Shown here piece after piece: positions 18,531-28,331 of a DNA stretch of 57,025 nucleotides (the stretch's first letter is position 1; each line of letters begins with the position of its first letter). This DNA is from Halomonas sp. (GTDB lineage: Bacteria > Pseudomonadota > Gammaproteobacteria > Pseudomonadales > Halomonadaceae), in assembly GCF_030457605.1 (NCBI RefSeq), contig NZ_JAKDUR010000012.1, forward strand, positions 1-57,025, in the 5' to 3' direction. Position numbers and translations under genes: made by a program. Below the pieces are notes generated by a model. The model did no database searches. It worked only from the letters and a program-made list of their open reading frames with translations, and was not told the origin of the DNA.

Positions 18531-19994
18531 ATGTTACGCCTGCGCCACGCACCCTGCTGCTGGCTGTGCACGATTGCGCTAGCGGCCAGTTTACCCGCCA
18601 GCGCTCCGGTAAGCGCTGCCACCAATGAGTACCACCTGCCCGCGCTCGGCGGCATTTCCCATGCCGCCAGCAGCAAGGAAGAGCGGCTGGGCCGCGCCTG
18701 GCTGCGTCAGTTTCGCGCTCGGGCGCCGCAATGGCAGGATCCGCTTGCCCACTATTACCTGGATCGGCTGATCGCCCGTCTGGCACCTTACAGCGGCATC
18801 AGCGGCCAGATGCCCATCAGCGTGATGGTGGATAACGGCTCGCTCAACGCCTTTGCCGTACCCGGCGGCGTGATTGGCATCAACGCAGGGCTTTATGCGT
18901 TTGCGCCGGACGAAGGCGCGTTTGCCTCGGTGCTGGCCCACGAACTAGGCCACCTCGCCCAGCGCCACTTTGCCCGGGGCAGCAAACGCGCCGGGCAAAC
19001 CCAGCTGCCCGCCATGGCCGCCATGCTTGCCGGCATGGTGCTGGCCGCCAGCGGCGCCGGTACCGCTGGCCTTGCCACCGCCATGGGCTCCCAGGCGGCC
19101 ATGCTGCAGGACCAGCTACGCTATTCGCGGCGCTTCGAGCAGGAAGCCGACCGCGTGGGAATGAAAACGCTGGCTGATGCCGGCTATCCTCCCGCCGACA
19201 TGGTGCGCATGTTCAAGGCCATGCAGCGCATGGCAAGGCTGCAGGGCGGCACACCGCCGGAATTTTTGCTCAGCCACCCGGTCAGCGAAAGCCGCCTGAG
19301 CGATGCCCAGACCCGCGCCGCCCAGCTGAGCGTGAGCGACACCCACACAGACGACACGCTTTACGACATGGTACGTGCCCGGGCGCTTTTGAGCCTGCAC
19401 CCCAATGCCCCTGAGCAGGCGCTGATCACGCTACGTCAGGACGCGGCCGAAAGCGCAGCCATCACGTATTTACAGGCGCTTATCGCCGCCGACAAGGGCC
19501 AGACCCAAAGCGCCCTGGAAAGCCTTGACCGCCTGGCCGGCGAACATCCGGACCTTGCCCTGCTGCCCGCCTCGGCGGCCAGCATTGCACTGGAAGCGCG
19601 CCGCGTGGACGACGCCATCTCCCGCAGCCAGCGGCTGTTACGCTTTATGCCCGGTTATCTGCCCGCCCAGCTCACCCTGGCCGAAGCACAGCTGGGGCGC
19701 GACCCTCAGGCCGCCTACCGGCTGCTGCGCGAGGTAACGGCAAGGCATCCGGAAAACCCGCTGGGGTTTACCCTGTTGGCCGAAGCCGCCGGGCGCAGCG
19801 GGCATACCGGCGAGGGGCATCTGGCTCGCGCCGAATACCTGCAACTGACCGGACGCGTGGACAGCGGCATCCGCCAGCTGGACATCGCCCGGGACGCCGC
19901 CAAACGCGACTACAACCCACAGCTGGAAGCGCGTATTGAGGCTCGTCGAGAGGCGTTTCTGGAATACCGCGAAGCGCTTGAAGAGTTTTCGTGA
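18531..19994 (+). CDS. bepA: Periplasmic M48 metalloprotease/chaperone BepA
   Basis: The 487-residue protein, the same length as E. coli BepA, has an N-terminal signal peptide (cleavage near residue 30, VSAAT). The zinc site HELGH (His137, Glu138, His141) is followed by EQEAD (Glu205) as third ligand. A C-terminal TPR region (about 300-480, for example AALSLHPNAPEQAL and EHPDLALLPASAASIALEA) follows. BepA maintains outer membrane assembly and degrades stalled LptD. The ATG at 18531 has GAGG 6 bases upstream. It is divergent from tusA-like/perM, as bepA is from perM in E. coli. Confidence 0.93.
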   Translation: MLRLRHAPCCWLCTIALAASLPASAPVSAATNEYHLPALGGISHAASSKEERLGRAWLRQFRARAPQWQDPLAHYYLDRLIARLAPYSGISGQMPISVMVDNGSLNAFAVPGGVIGINAGLYAFAPDEGAFASVLAHELGHLAQRHFARGSKRAGQTQLPAMAAMLAGMVLAASGAGTAGLATAMGSQAAMLQDQLRYSRRFEQEADRVGMKTLADAGYPPADMVRMFKAMQRMARLQGGTPPEFLLSHPVSESRLSDAQTRAAQLSVSDTHTDDTLYDMVRARALLSLHPNAPEQALITLRQDAAESAAITYLQALIAADKGQTQSALESLDRLAGEHPDLALLPASAASIALEARRVDDAISRSQRLLRFMPGYLPAQLTLAEAQLGRDPQAAYRLLREVTARHPENPLGFTLLAEAAGRSGHTGEGHLARAEYLQLTGRVDSGIRQLDIARDAAKRDYNPQLEARIEARREAFLEYREALEEFS

Positions 19995-20000
19995 TTCATA

Positions 20001-20221
20001 GCGGCCGGCCTTCTGCAGCAACCAGCACCTTGCCATAGGCCTACTGCAGGAGGGCAATTTATTGCGCGAGGCGCTGCCAAGCGCCCTGGGTTTGCTGGCA
20101 TCAGCAACGAACTCCAGCAGGCCTGGCGGCCTGCTTTCGCCCGGCAACAGCCGGCCTCCTACAAAACCGGCGGGGTGCAAGTTTGACTACCGGCTCGCAG
20201 GAGGGCGGCTTAGCCGCGCGA
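20001..20221. repeat. Cluster of REP-like palindromes in alternating orientation (BIME-like)
   Basis: Three full units share a TGYAGGAGG-like head, a palindromic core and a GCGA tail: 20045-20069 (+, core GGGCAAT/ATTGCGC), 20137-20163 (-, core GGCCGGC/GCCGGGC) and 20196-20221 (+, core GGGCGGC/GCCGCGC). A shorter head at 20001-20016 (-) is probably a degraded fourth. Between them lies a separate perfect 8-base-pair stem, AGCAGGCC-TGGC-GGCCTGCT (20116-20135). No gene is present in 19995-20244. REP elements of this general form are common between genes in Pseudomonas and relatives. Confidence 0.65.
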
Positions 20222-20244
20222 CCGATATCGTCACTGCCCCCGAA

Positions 20245-21273
20245 TCAGGCGTTAAAGTTGAGCATCCGCTCCAGCGGCATGAGTGCTTTCAGGCGCAGCG
20301 TCTCGTCAACGCTGATTTCACCGCTGCCTTCACGCAACGCGGAGGCCAGGTTATCCAGCGCGTTCATCGCCATCCACGGACAGTGGGCACAACTTTTGCA
20401 CGTTGCTCCGTTACCGGCAGTGGGCGCTTCATACAACGTTTTATCCGGCACCGCCTGCTGCATCTTGAAGAAAATGCCGCGATCGGTAGCCACCACCAGC
20501 TTATCGTTGGGCAACTCTTTCGCGGCCTTGATCAGCTGCGAGGTTGAACCGGCGACATCGGCAAGCTCAACCACCGACGCGGGTGATTCCGGGTGCACCA
20601 GCACGGCGGCATCGGGATACAGGCGCTTCAGGTCTTCCACACCGCGGGCCTTGAACTCCTCGTGGACGATACAGGCACCGTCCCACATCAGCATGTCGGC
20701 ACCGGTTTTTTTCTGGATGTAGCCGCCCAGGTGCTTGTCCGGGGCCCAGAGGATTTTTTCGCCCCGCGCCTGCAGGTGCTCGATCACATCCACCGCGATG
20801 GAAGATGTCACCACCCAGTCGGCACGCGCTTTTACCGCTGCTGAGGTGTTGGCATACACCACGACCGTGCGGTCAGGGTGAGCATCGCAGAACGCGCTGA
20901 ACTCATCGGCCGGACAGCCGATATCCAGCGAGCAGGTGGCTTCGAGCGTGGGCATCAGTACGCGCTTTTCCGGAGAGAGTATCTTGGCCGTCTCGCCCAT
21001 GAAACGTACGCCGGCAACCACCAGCGTGGTGGCCTCGTGACGGGCGCCGAAGCGCGCCATCTCCAGCGAATCCGCCACGCAGCCGCCGGTTTCTTCGGCC
21101 AGCTGCTGAATCGCGTCATCGGTATAATAGTGTGCCACCAGCACGGCGTTTTCGGCCTTCAGCAATCGTTTGATCTCGGCAACGTACGCGTGGTCTTCGG
21201 CAGGAATACGGGTGGGGCAATAGGCGGTGGGGTTCAGAGCCTCAACGCTTGCCCGGGAAGTCATTATCGTCAT
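20245..21273 (-). CDS. nadA: Quinolinate synthase
   Basis: Makes quinolinate from iminoaspartate and dihydroxyacetone phosphate, using a [4Fe-4S] cluster. The protein aligns throughout with E. coli NadA (347 residues). It has [29 protein letters not shown], cluster cysteines in [21 protein letters not shown] and [13 protein letters not shown], and [16 protein letters not shown]. The start is uncertain: ATG 21273 is used, with ATG 21264 and GTG 21285 as alternatives, and none has a good ribosome-binding site. A 7-base-pair hairpin lies just upstream (21293-21311). NadB is not adjacent; NadC is encoded at 11 kb. Confidence 0.96.
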   Translation of the reverse strand: MTIMTSRASVEALNPTAYCPTRIPAEDHAYVAEIKRLLKAENAVLVAHYYTDDAIQQLAEETGGCVADSLEMARFGARHEATTLVVAGVRFMGETAKILSPEKRVLMPTLEATCSLDIGCPADEFSAFCDAHPDRTVVVYANTSAAVKARADWVVTSSIAVDVIEHLQARGEKILWAPDKHLGGYIQKKTGADMLMWDGACIVHEEFKARGVEDLKRLYPDAAVLVHPESPASVVELADVAGSTSQLIKAAKELPNDKLVVATDRGIFFKMQQAVPDKTLYEAPTAGNGATCKSCAHCPWMAMNALDNLASALREGSGEISVDETLRLKALMPLERMLNFNA

Positions 21274-21445
21274 CGTGTCTACCACTGTGACAAACAGGGA
21301 ATCCCCCTGTTAAACACCGATCGCGGCGTATGCGCTGTGCACGCGCCGCGCCTTTGAGGGCGGCCTGCGCGTCTTTCGCGGTGGCCTGCCCTTCCACATT
21401 CTAGCCTATTTTGCTGGGAAAAGACGTTGACTGGCAAGTGCCCTG

Positions 21446-21485
21446 CAAACCAAAACGCCCCCGACAATAAATTGCCGGGGGCGTT
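21446..21485 (-). terminator. Rho-independent terminator of the tRNA-Lys operon
   Basis: A 10-base-pair stem, AACGCCCCCG (21454-21463) with CGGGGGCGTT (21476-21485), is followed on the minus strand by TTTTGGTTTG. It begins 5 bases after the second tRNA gene ends. Confidence 0.85.
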
Positions 21486-21490
21486 GAATC

Positions 21491-21566
21491 TGGTGGGTCG
21501 TGTAGGATTCGAACCTACGACCAATTGGTTAAAAGCCAACTGCTCTACCAACTGAGCTAACGACCC
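21491..21566 (-). tRNA. tRNA-Lys (anticodon TTT), distal copy
   Basis: A 76-base tRNA including an encoded CCA end. It shows the D-arm TAGCTCAGTTGGTAGAGC, anticodon loop CTTTTAA (anticodon at 21533-21531) and T-arm GGTTCGAATCC. It is identical in sequence to the copy at 21581-21656, 14 bases upstream. Confidence 0.98.
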
Positions 21567-21580
21567 TTACAGGGTTCGAA

Positions 21581-21656
21581 TGGTGGGTCGTGTAGGATTC
21601 GAACCTACGACCAATTGGTTAAAAGCCAACTGCTCTACCAACTGAGCTAACGACCC
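21581..21656 (-). tRNA. tRNA-Lys (anticodon TTT), proximal copy
   Basis: Identical 76-base tRNA-Lys with encoded CCA. The two copies are probably one transcript, because only the distal one is followed by a terminator and only this one is preceded by promoter-like hexamers. Confidence 0.98.
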
Positions 21657-21672
21657 CCTCGAACGGATGCAT

Positions 21673-21701
21673 ATGCTACGGATATGATGCCGTTACCGCA
21701 A
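21673..21701 (-). promoter_or_regulatory. Candidate tRNA-Lys operon promoter
   Basis: On the minus strand TTGCGG (21701-21696), a 17-base spacer, then TAGCAT (21678-21673). The mature tRNA begins 17 bases after the -10 hexamer. Confidence 0.45.
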
Positions 21702-21723
21702 GTATTTTTCGTGCTGTTTTGCA

Positions 21724-21769
21724 CAAAAACCTTCCATGGCGCCGGGAGCGACACTGCTTCACTCCCGGC
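21724..21769 (-). terminator. Possible terminator of rluB
   Basis: Stem GCCGGGAG / CTCCCGGC (21741-21748 with 21762-21769). On the minus strand a TTTTT run lies about 12 bases beyond the stem. The distance makes it a weak terminator candidate. It sits 12 bases after the rluB stop. Confidence 0.4.
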
Positions 21770-21780
21770 TCACGGCCGAT

Positions 21781-22680
21781 TCACGAGCGGCGGGACTTGG
21801 GTTTGCGCATGGCCTGCACCGGACGGCGCTTGTTTTTATCGCGGCTCCAGCGGTTTTGCTCCTCAGGCGTCAGCTCGGGCACCTTGCGCGCGGGAAGCTC
21901 GGCAAGCGCTGCCAGGTCGTCTACTTCACTCTGGCTCATTTCGACCCACTCGCCGGCCTTGGCCCGCTTATCGAGGAAGATATTGCCGTAACGCACACGC
22001 TTCAGGCGGCTGACAGTCAGCTCCTGGGATTCCCACAGCCGGCGCACTTCGCGGTTACGGCCTTCAAGAAGCACCACATGGAACCAGGTGTTAATGCCTT
22101 CGCCGCCAAACTCCTGCACGTCGGTAAAGCGTGCGGGGCCGTCTTCAAGCATTACGCCTTCAACCATCGCTACCAGATGCTCTTTTTTGACGTCACCCAT
22201 GACCCGTACTGCGTATTCTCGCTCGACCTGGGTCGAGGGGTGCATCAGCCGGTTGGCAAGCTCACCATCGGTGGTAAACAGCAACAACCCGCTGGTGTTG
22301 ATGTCCAGCCGGCCGATGGCGATCCAGCGCTCGCCCTTGAGCCGCGGCAGGCGCTCAAATACTGTACGCCGGCCTTCCGGGTCCTTGCGCGTGCAAAGCT
22401 CGCCTTCGGGCTTGTTGTACATGATGACCCGGCGCGAGGTTTCCTCCTCGGCCCGCAGCGTAACCGGGCGCTCGTCAAAGGCGACGCTGTCGCGCGGCTC
22501 CACGCGGTCACCCAGGGTGGCCACCTGGCCATTGACCTTGACGCGTCCGGCGGCAATCGCGGTTTCCATTTCCCGGCGCGAGCCGAGTCCGGCGCGAGCC
22601 AACACTTTTTGCAGCTTTTCACCGCTGGGCGACTGGGGCGCCGCTCCGGATGTCTTGTTGGGCGTTTTATTCTGACTCAT
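21781..22680 (-). CDS. rluB: 23S rRNA pseudouridine-2605 synthase
   Basis: The 299-residue protein has an S4 RNA-binding domain (about residues 20-75, [18 protein letters not shown]), then the RsuA/RluB catalytic domain with the aspartate in [14 protein letters not shown]. RluB features such as RVRYGNIFL and [12 protein letters not shown] follow, and it has a basic C-terminal tail. It makes pseudouridine 2605 in 23S rRNA. The ATG at 22680 has GAGGT 11 bases upstream and lies inside the end of scpB (14-base overlap). The scpA-scpB-rluB order is widely conserved. Confidence 0.93.
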   Translation of the reverse strand: MSQNKTPNKTSGAAPQSPSGEKLQKVLARAGLGSRREMETAIAAGRVKVNGQVATLGDRVEPRDSVAFDERPVTLRAEEETSRRVIMYNKPEGELCTRKDPEGRRTVFERLPRLKGERWIAIGRLDINTSGLLLFTTDGELANRLMHPSTQVEREYAVRVMGDVKKEHLVAMVEGVMLEDGPARFTDVQEFGGEGINTWFHVVLLEGRNREVRRLWESQELTVSRLKRVRYGNIFLDKRAKAGEWVEMSQSEVDDLAALAELPARKVPELTPEEQNRWSRDKNKRRPVQAMRKPKSRRS

Positions 22681-23449
22681 GGTCGTCTGACCTCGCATCG
22701 TTTTCGTCCGTGCCCTCGCCGTCGTGGTGTGGGCGCTCGGCACGTGCCGCAAGCCGCGCTTCTAGATCGGCAAAGCTCAGCGGCTGGTTTAACGCCGTCT
22801 CGGCGTGATTATCGGCATCGCTTTCATGGGGCGGTGCCGTCTCGGGTGGCGCATCCTGCACCGTTTTGTCGTCCTCGGCAAGAGGTTCCGGCGCCTCTTC
22901 AGCGGGCGCCTCGGCGTCTTCGCCCACCAGCGCGTGCATCGGCGGCAGCGCGTCCAGAGTTTTCAAGCCGAAGTCGTCCAGAAAACTGCGCGTGGTGGCA
23001 TACACTGCCGGGCGACCAGGCACGTCACGGTGCCCTACCACGCGTATCCAGCCGCGCTCACTAAGGGTGCGCATGATCGAGCTTGATACGCTGACCCCGC
23101 GCACGTCTTCAATGTCGCCCCGGGTTACCGGCTGGCGGTAGGCAATCAACGCAAGCGTCTCCAGCAGCGCCCGGGAGTAACGCTGAGGGCGTTCGTCCCA
23201 CAGCCGCGATACCCAGGGCGACAGCCGCGGGCGAATCCGCAGCTGATGCCCCGAGGCGCTTTCCAAAAGCTCCAACGCGCCGTCAGTATGGCGATTGTGC
23301 AGCCGCGCCAACACCTGTCGCAACTCGCCCCGGGTGGGCCGTTCGGCGTCAACAAACAGCGCTTCCAAGCGTTCGACGGGGAGCGGTTCGCCGGCCGCAA
23401 GCAGTGCGGCCTCGATGATGTCGTCAAGCGTAGTGGCCGCCTTGTTCAT
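22667..23449 (-). CDS. scpB: Segregation and condensation protein B
   Basis: A kleisin-binding winged-helix protein of 260 residues. The core (about residues 5-180) has [44 protein letters not shown] and the [16 protein letters not shown] segment. The last 80 residues are an acidic low-complexity tail. ScpB dimers clamp ScpA on the SMC ring for chromosome condensation. It overlaps scpA by four bases (ATGA). Confidence 0.95.
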   Translation of the reverse strand: MNKAATTLDDIIEAALLAAGEPLPVERLEALFVDAERPTRGELRQVLARLHNRHTDGALELLESASGHQLRIRPRLSPWVSRLWDERPQRYSRALLETLALIAYRQPVTRGDIEDVRGVSVSSSIMRTLSERGWIRVVGHRDVPGRPAVYATTRSFLDDFGLKTLDALPPMHALVGEDAEAPAEEAPEPLAEDDKTVQDAPPETAPPHESDADNHAETALNQPLSFADLEARLAARAERPHHDGEGTDENDARSDDHESE

Positions 23450-24480
23450 GGGGTTTCCTCGTCGGCAAAGGCGGATTCGCCGCCGTCATGGCCATCCCGC
23501 GCCTCATCCTGTTCCGGCCCGGCGTCGCGGGCACGCACGTGGATCGGCGAGAGCGGCGCGTTCTGCACGATTTCGATCATCGCTTCCTTGGCCAGTTCCA
23601 GAATGGCCATAAACGTCACCACCACACCGGCGCGGCCTTCTTCCAGGGTAAAGAGCGACTCGAACGGTGTGTAGTGCGCGTGGTTAAGCGCTTCCATGAT
23701 GCGCAGCATGCGCTCCCGCGTGGACAGCACTTCACGGCTGATCTGGTGCTGCCGGGTCAGTTCGGCGCGTTTCAAAATATCGCCCAGCGCGCCAAGCAGC
23801 TCGGAAAGCTCGACCTCGGGGTGAATTACCCGGGCATCCAGCGCCGGCACCTCGACCCGGGCGCTGAACCAGTCGCGCCCCGTGCGCGGCAGCGTATCCA
23901 GGGTTTCCGCGGCATCTTTCAGGCGTTCGTATTCCTGCAGCCGGCGGATGAGTTCGGCGCGAGGGTCTTCTTCTTCATCGTCTTCGGCTTTGGGCGGGCG
24001 CGGCAGCAGCGTGCGCGACTTGATCTCGGCAAGCATCGCGGCCATCAGCAGGTATTCGCCGGCCAGTTCGATCTGCATCGCCTTCATCAGCTCCACATAT
24101 TCGATGTACTGGTGGGTAATGGCGGCGACGTTAATCCCGAGGATATCCAGATTCTGGCGGCGGATGAGATACAGCAGCAGATCCAGCGGCCCTTCAAAGG
24201 TCTCCAGAAACACCCGCAGCGCTTCCGGCGGAATGTACAGGTCTTCCGGCAGCTTGGTGATGGGCTCGTCAAACAGCAGCGCAAGCGCCCGGGAGACCGG
24301 CTCGCCGGTCGTCTCTGCGGGCGCTTCGGCGCTGGCTGGCTGGGCATTGGCGGGCGTCTCGGCACTCGGTGGGGAGGCGATGGCGGGCGTCTCTCTATTG
24401 ATGCGGGCGGAATAGCCACTCAGTCTAGCAAGGGCGCTCCGTTGGCAACAGCGCCTCAGCGCTCCGGCTCTTCTCTGCAT
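23446..24480 (-). CDS. scpA: Segregation and condensation protein A (kleisin)
   Basis: The 344-residue kleisin has the N-terminal SMC-binding region FEGPLDLLLYLIRRQNLDI (about residues 94-112), ITHQYIEYVELM, EYLLMAAMLAEIKSRTLLP, and the C-terminal winged helix near FMAILELAKEAMIEI. It bridges SMC heads with ScpB. The ATG at 24480 is the only in-frame ATG before the domain, has no visible ribosome-binding site, and lies 25 bases inside the end of the upstream cyclase gene. Translation therefore probably depends on coupling. The first 60 residues are Ala/Pro/Ser-rich and may be partly untranslated. Confidence 0.93.
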   Translation of the reverse strand: MQRRAGALRRCCQRSALARLSGYSARINRETPAIASPPSAETPANAQPASAEAPAETTGEPVSRALALLFDEPITKLPEDLYIPPEALRVFLETFEGPLDLLLYLIRRQNLDILGINVAAITHQYIEYVELMKAMQIELAGEYLLMAAMLAEIKSRTLLPRPPKAEDDEEEDPRAELIRRLQEYERLKDAAETLDTLPRTGRDWFSARVEVPALDARVIHPEVELSELLGALGDILKRAELTRQHQISREVLSTRERMLRIMEALNHAHYTPFESLFTLEEGRAGVVVTFMAILELAKEAMIEIVQNAPLSPIHVRARDAGPEQDEARDGHDGGESAFADEETP

Positions 24481-26429
24481 ACCCGGTTGCGGCCGCTGCG
24501 TTTGGCCTGATACAGCGCTTCGTCGGCGCGTTTGAGCAAGGCCGGCAGCTGCTGTTTGTCGGGATTTTCAAGCGTAGCCACACCAATGGAGACCGTACAG
24601 TAAACCTGTTCGCCGGTGCTCAGCGTCACCGCTGCGTCAGCCAGCGCCTCGCGCAGCGCTTCGGCTTTGGCAAGCCCCTGCTCTGACGTAGCGCCGGGCA
24701 GCAGCACATTGAATTCTTCACCGCCAAAGCGCGCCAGAATATCGGTGCCGCGCAGCAGTTGCCGACCAATGCCGGCCAGCGATTTCAGCACTTCGTCGCC
24801 GCCATCGTGGCCGTAGCGATCGTTGATCGACTTGAAATGGTCAATATCCAGCGCCAGCGCCGTCAACGCACCGCCTTCACGCTGGAGCCGCTTTATTTCA
24901 CGCCCGGCCAGCACGTCAAAGTGGCGGCGATTGGCAAGGCCGGTCAAGGGGTCGCTGTAGGCCAGGCGCTCAAGGGAGCGTTCCAGGCTCACCTGCTGGC
25001 TGATGTCCTGCACGCTACAACGCCCAACCGTCAGCGTACTGCTGGTGGAAAGCCGTGATGATACGCTGCACAGCACCGTCAGCCGCTTACCGTGCTTGCA
25101 GCACATCTCCACGCGATATTGCTCGTGCTCACCCGCTCCGAGTGAATCCATCAGCCCATCAATGCCGGTGCGCGACGCCTCATCCACCAGCTCCATGAAG
25201 TGGCAGACATTGACCAGCTCCTCGCGCTGATACCCCAGATACGCGAGCAGCACACGATTGACGTTGGTAATCAGGCCCGCCGCCGACACGGTGACATAGC
25301 CGATGGGCGCGTTTTCGTAGAGATCCTTGAAATCGGCCAGCTGGTGGCGCTCTGCCGCGCGTGCGGTTCGGCGCTGCTCACGGCTGGAGATAATAAAGTG
25401 GATCAGCATGGCCGCGAGTATAAACAGGCCGGCAATAAACGCCTGAAACCACAACCTCGTGTAAAGCGCCCCGGCCTGCCATTGGCTTTTTTCGGTTTGC
25501 ACCAGCATCGTCCATTCACCGGCACGAATATCGCTTACCAGCCCCAGGACGTTGACGTAGTCGCCGTTGGCCACGTCATGGTTGAAATCGGCAATATCAA
25601 AGCGGATATAGCTGAACAAGCTGCCATCCAGCTCCACCGATCCCTGCGGTGCAGCCTGTATCTGCTCCCACAGGACAGGGCGCCACGCGCCCACCGTTTT
25701 CTGCGGCTTACCCTGCTGCCAGCCCCACTCGTTCTCGCGGCGATGATTCAATAGCCAATAGCCCTCGCGATTAAGCAGCATGGCACGGTCCATGGCGGGA
25801 AAATGTGCGCGAAACTGATTAAGCAACCTTCCCGCCGAGTAATTGAGCACCAGCAGGCCGGCTGCCCCGCCCTCGTTGTTGGCCACTTTGCGTACCAAAC
25901 GCAAAACGGGTTTGAGCGGCCGCTCTATCTCGCCCTGCTCAACGTTCAGATCCAGTGGCGACAGGTACACCTGACCGGCCTCCAGCTTTTGCCCCTGCCT
26001 GATATAGTAACGTGCGGCCTTGTTTTGCAGCAGCGTCTCGCCCACGGCGTAGGCGCCCTCTTCGGCGTAGTTCACCCGCACCCGCTCACGGCCATCAAGG
26101 CCGATATAACGGACCTGGTCATAGCGACCATAGACATCGCTGGTATTGGCCAGGGCACGTTCAAGCGTGTGGCGGCTGGCAATAGAAGGTGTATCGATGT
26201 AATCCTGCACGGCACTGGTCAGCGCCAGCTGATGCGAGTCTTGCACCACGTTCAGCAAATGATCCTGTATCAGCGTTCTTGCCGTTCTCAATAATTGCAC
26301 ATGGCGACCAAGCGCCCGATCCTTGAGGCTGTGGTCATAGACCTCCTTGCCCGCCCACAGCAAACCCACCAGCAGCGCAAACACTGCGATCGTCCACTTT
26401 GCCTGCGCTCTACGCATCGCCTTCTGCAT
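24456..26429 (-). CDS. Membrane-bound sensor diguanylate cyclase (Cache-like, PAS, GGDEF)
   Basis: The 657-residue protein has a transmembrane helix near residues 12-28, a periplasmic sensor of about 300 residues resembling a double Cache domain, and a second helix near 332-352. A PAS domain (DLYENAPIGYVTVSAAGLITNVN, about 372-480) and a C-terminal GGDEF domain follow. The active site is RFGGEEF and the product-binding I-site RGTD lies five residues before it, so c-di-GMP feedback is likely. AAGGG is 6 bases before the ATG. The gene sits between radD and scpA on the same strand. The ligand is unknown. Confidence 0.88.
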   Translation of the reverse strand: MQKAMRRAQAKWTIAVFALLVGLLWAGKEVYDHSLKDRALGRHVQLLRTARTLIQDHLLNVVQDSHQLALTSAVQDYIDTPSIASRHTLERALANTSDVYGRYDQVRYIGLDGRERVRVNYAEEGAYAVGETLLQNKAARYYIRQGQKLEAGQVYLSPLDLNVEQGEIERPLKPVLRLVRKVANNEGGAAGLLVLNYSAGRLLNQFRAHFPAMDRAMLLNREGYWLLNHRRENEWGWQQGKPQKTVGAWRPVLWEQIQAAPQGSVELDGSLFSYIRFDIADFNHDVANGDYVNVLGLVSDIRAGEWTMLVQTEKSQWQAGALYTRLWFQAFIAGLFILAAMLIHFIISSREQRRTARAAERHQLADFKDLYENAPIGYVTVSAAGLITNVNRVLLAYLGYQREELVNVCHFMELVDEASRTGIDGLMDSLGAGEHEQYRVEMCCKHGKRLTVLCSVSSRLSTSSTLTVGRCSVQDISQQVSLERSLERLAYSDPLTGLANRRHFDVLAGREIKRLQREGGALTALALDIDHFKSINDRYGHDGGDEVLKSLAGIGRQLLRGTDILARFGGEEFNVLLPGATSEQGLAKAEALREALADAAVTLSTGEQVYCTVSIGVATLENPDKQQLPALLKRADEALYQAKRSGRNRVCREEPER

Positions 26430-26480
26430 TACGTACCCTTATTTGTGAGTCGGCCAATCGCTGATGCACGTAGTCTTTCG

Positions 26481-28286
26481 CTACCCGGCTTCCGTCGCCC
26501 GGCGGTAACGCCCCGCGTAGTCGAACAGCTTTTCGCGAATTTTGAAATACCGCCCGGCCAGGCGGCCAACAACAAAGTCCGGATGGCGCAGCCGTTCGCG
26601 CCCGGCTACGACTTCTTCGGGGGTGGCGGGCTGCCAGCCTACGCCCGGAGCACGTAGGTGGCGGCGCAAAAATACCGCCTGAAAGGCGCGGCGCTGGGCG
26701 GCGGTTTCCAGCGCGAAGCATTCGTCAAGCGTCGCGCCGTCCTCGTCATGGTAGGTGATCTTCAGCCGCGGCAGGCCGCGTCCGTTGGTGGTTGTCTCAA
26801 GCTGCATCCCGCTGACGCGCAGCACCCGGGCATCCTTGAGTTTCAGGGCGTCCTTGAGCTTGTCGTCGGCATCGACCAGAAGCCGCTCGCAGCTGTTACA
26901 GTGCCGCGCGGCAATGTCGTTTTCCGCGCCGCAGCCGTCGCACACCTTGAAGCGAAAGCGAAAGCTGCACTGAACGCGACAACCTTGCTCGTCTTCCACT
27001 AGCCCGTGGCAGCGCCGGCCGTAGTGCTCGATGATCAACTCGCCGTCGTACTTGCCCCAGAACAGGTTGGCGTGCTCACACTCGGGGCAGATCACCTGCA
27101 CCGGCTCGCTGTCGCTTGCCGGGCGCGGCTCGCCCACCTCAGGCGCGTAGGTATCCCAGGGGTTGCCGGCGTAGTCGAGAATCAAACAGTCATCCTTGCC
27201 CGACGCAAACCTGAGCCCCCGGCCAATGATCTGCTGGTAGAGGCTGGCGGATTCGGTGGGGCGTAAAATCGCGATGACGTCGACGTGGGGGGCGTCAAAG
27301 CCGGTGGTGAGCACCGCGACGTTGACCAGATACTTGAGCGTTTGCGCCTTGAACGCGGTGATCAGCGCGGTGCGCTCGCGGCCATCCGTGGCGCCGGTAA
27401 TCAACGCGGCCTCGTCTCGGGGCAGGTAGCCCAGCACCTCTTCGGCATGTGCCACGGTAGCGGCAAAGATCATCACGCCACGGCGGTGCTCGGCGCGGGC
27501 GATAATATCGGCAACGATGCCCGGCGTAGCGCGGCTTCCGGCCACCACACGGTTTAACGCCGCTTCGCTGAACGCGCCGCCATCAGTGGGCGTAAGCGCG
27601 GCAAAGTCGTAGTATTCGATAGCCATGTCCAGCCGCGCGGGTGCTGCCAGATAGCCCTGCTTGACCATCAGCCGCAGGGGCTGCTCGAACACGCAGTCGC
27701 GGAAAAAGCAGCCGTCATCGCCGCGCACCATCCCGTGATAGTGGCGGTGGTAAATAAACCCCTGCCCCAACCGGTACGGCGTGGCGGTCAGCCCGAGAAT
27801 CTTGAGCCGGGAATTTTGCCCGCGCAGGTGGTCGATAACCTGACGGTAGCTTGCGTTTTCATCAGGCGAGACGCGGTGACACTCGTCGATCACCAGCAGG
27901 GTGAAGTTACCGTCGGCAAAACGCTCGGGGCTTTTCACCACCGACTGCACCGAACCGAACACCACCTGGCGGCCGGCCTCCTTGCGCTTGAGGCCGGCGC
28001 TGAAAATATCTGCGGTTAATCCATAGGCCTCGTACTTGGCGTGGTTCTGCTCGACCAGCTCGCGCACATGCGCCAGCACCAGCACACGGCCACGGGCCAG
28101 GCGGGCAAGCTCGGCAATCACCAGCGACTTGCCACTGCCCGTGGGCAACACCACCACCGCGGGCTCGCTTGAAGCGCGAAAATGCGTCACCACCCGGGAC
28201 ACCGCCTCGCGCTGGTAGGGGCGCAGGGCGGCGGCGTTCGCGGTGGTAGTAACGTGAGAGGAAGAAGGCGTTCGGGCAGCAGTCAT
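26481..28286 (-). CDS. radD: RadD (YejH) superfamily 2 helicase-like ATPase
   Basis: The 601-residue protein (586 in E. coli) matches RadD along its length. It has LRPYQREAV, Walker [21 protein letters not shown]-box variant [42 protein letters not shown] and LILDYAGN. Two zinc-type modules follow: [10 protein letters not shown] with later Cys residues, and [19 protein letters not shown]. RadD acts in DNA repair with RecA and SSB. No ribosome-binding site is obvious before the ATG at 28286. The cyclase gene follows 51 bases downstream. Confidence 0.93.
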   Translation of the reverse strand: MTAARTPSSSHVTTTANAAALRPYQREAVSRVVTHFRASSEPAVVVLPTGSGKSLVIAELARLARGRVLVLAHVRELVEQNHAKYEAYGLTADIFSAGLKRKEAGRQVVFGSVQSVVKSPERFADGNFTLLVIDECHRVSPDENASYRQVIDHLRGQNSRLKILGLTATPYRLGQGFIYHRHYHGMVRGDDGCFFRDCVFEQPLRLMVKQGYLAAPARLDMAIEYYDFAALTPTDGGAFSEAALNRVVAGSRATPGIVADIIARAEHRRGVMIFAATVAHAEEVLGYLPRDEAALITGATDGRERTALITAFKAQTLKYLVNVAVLTTGFDAPHVDVIAILRPTESASLYQQIIGRGLRFASGKDDCLILDYAGNPWDTYAPEVGEPRPASDSEPVQVICPECEHANLFWGKYDGELIIEHYGRRCHGLVEDEQGCRVQCSFRFRFKVCDGCGAENDIAARHCNSCERLLVDADDKLKDALKLKDARVLRVSGMQLETTTNGRGLPRLKITYHDEDGATLDECFALETAAQRRAFQAVFLRRHLRAPGVGWQPATPEEVVAGRERLRHPDFVVGRLAGRYFKIREKLFDYAGRYRRATEAG

Positions 28287-28331
28287 GGCGCCTAGGATAC
28301 CGCTGCCCGGCCGGCCTGCGCCAGCCGGTGC

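Noticed and set aside
20001..20221. CRISPR array
   Set aside because: Units alternate in orientation, have different stems and irregular spacing, and no cas genes occur in the window.
21491..21656. Attachment site of an integrated element at the duplicated tRNA-Lys genes
   Set aside because: Both copies are complete, share a promoter and terminator, and no integrase or foreign sequence lies nearby; a simple tandem tRNA operon explains them.
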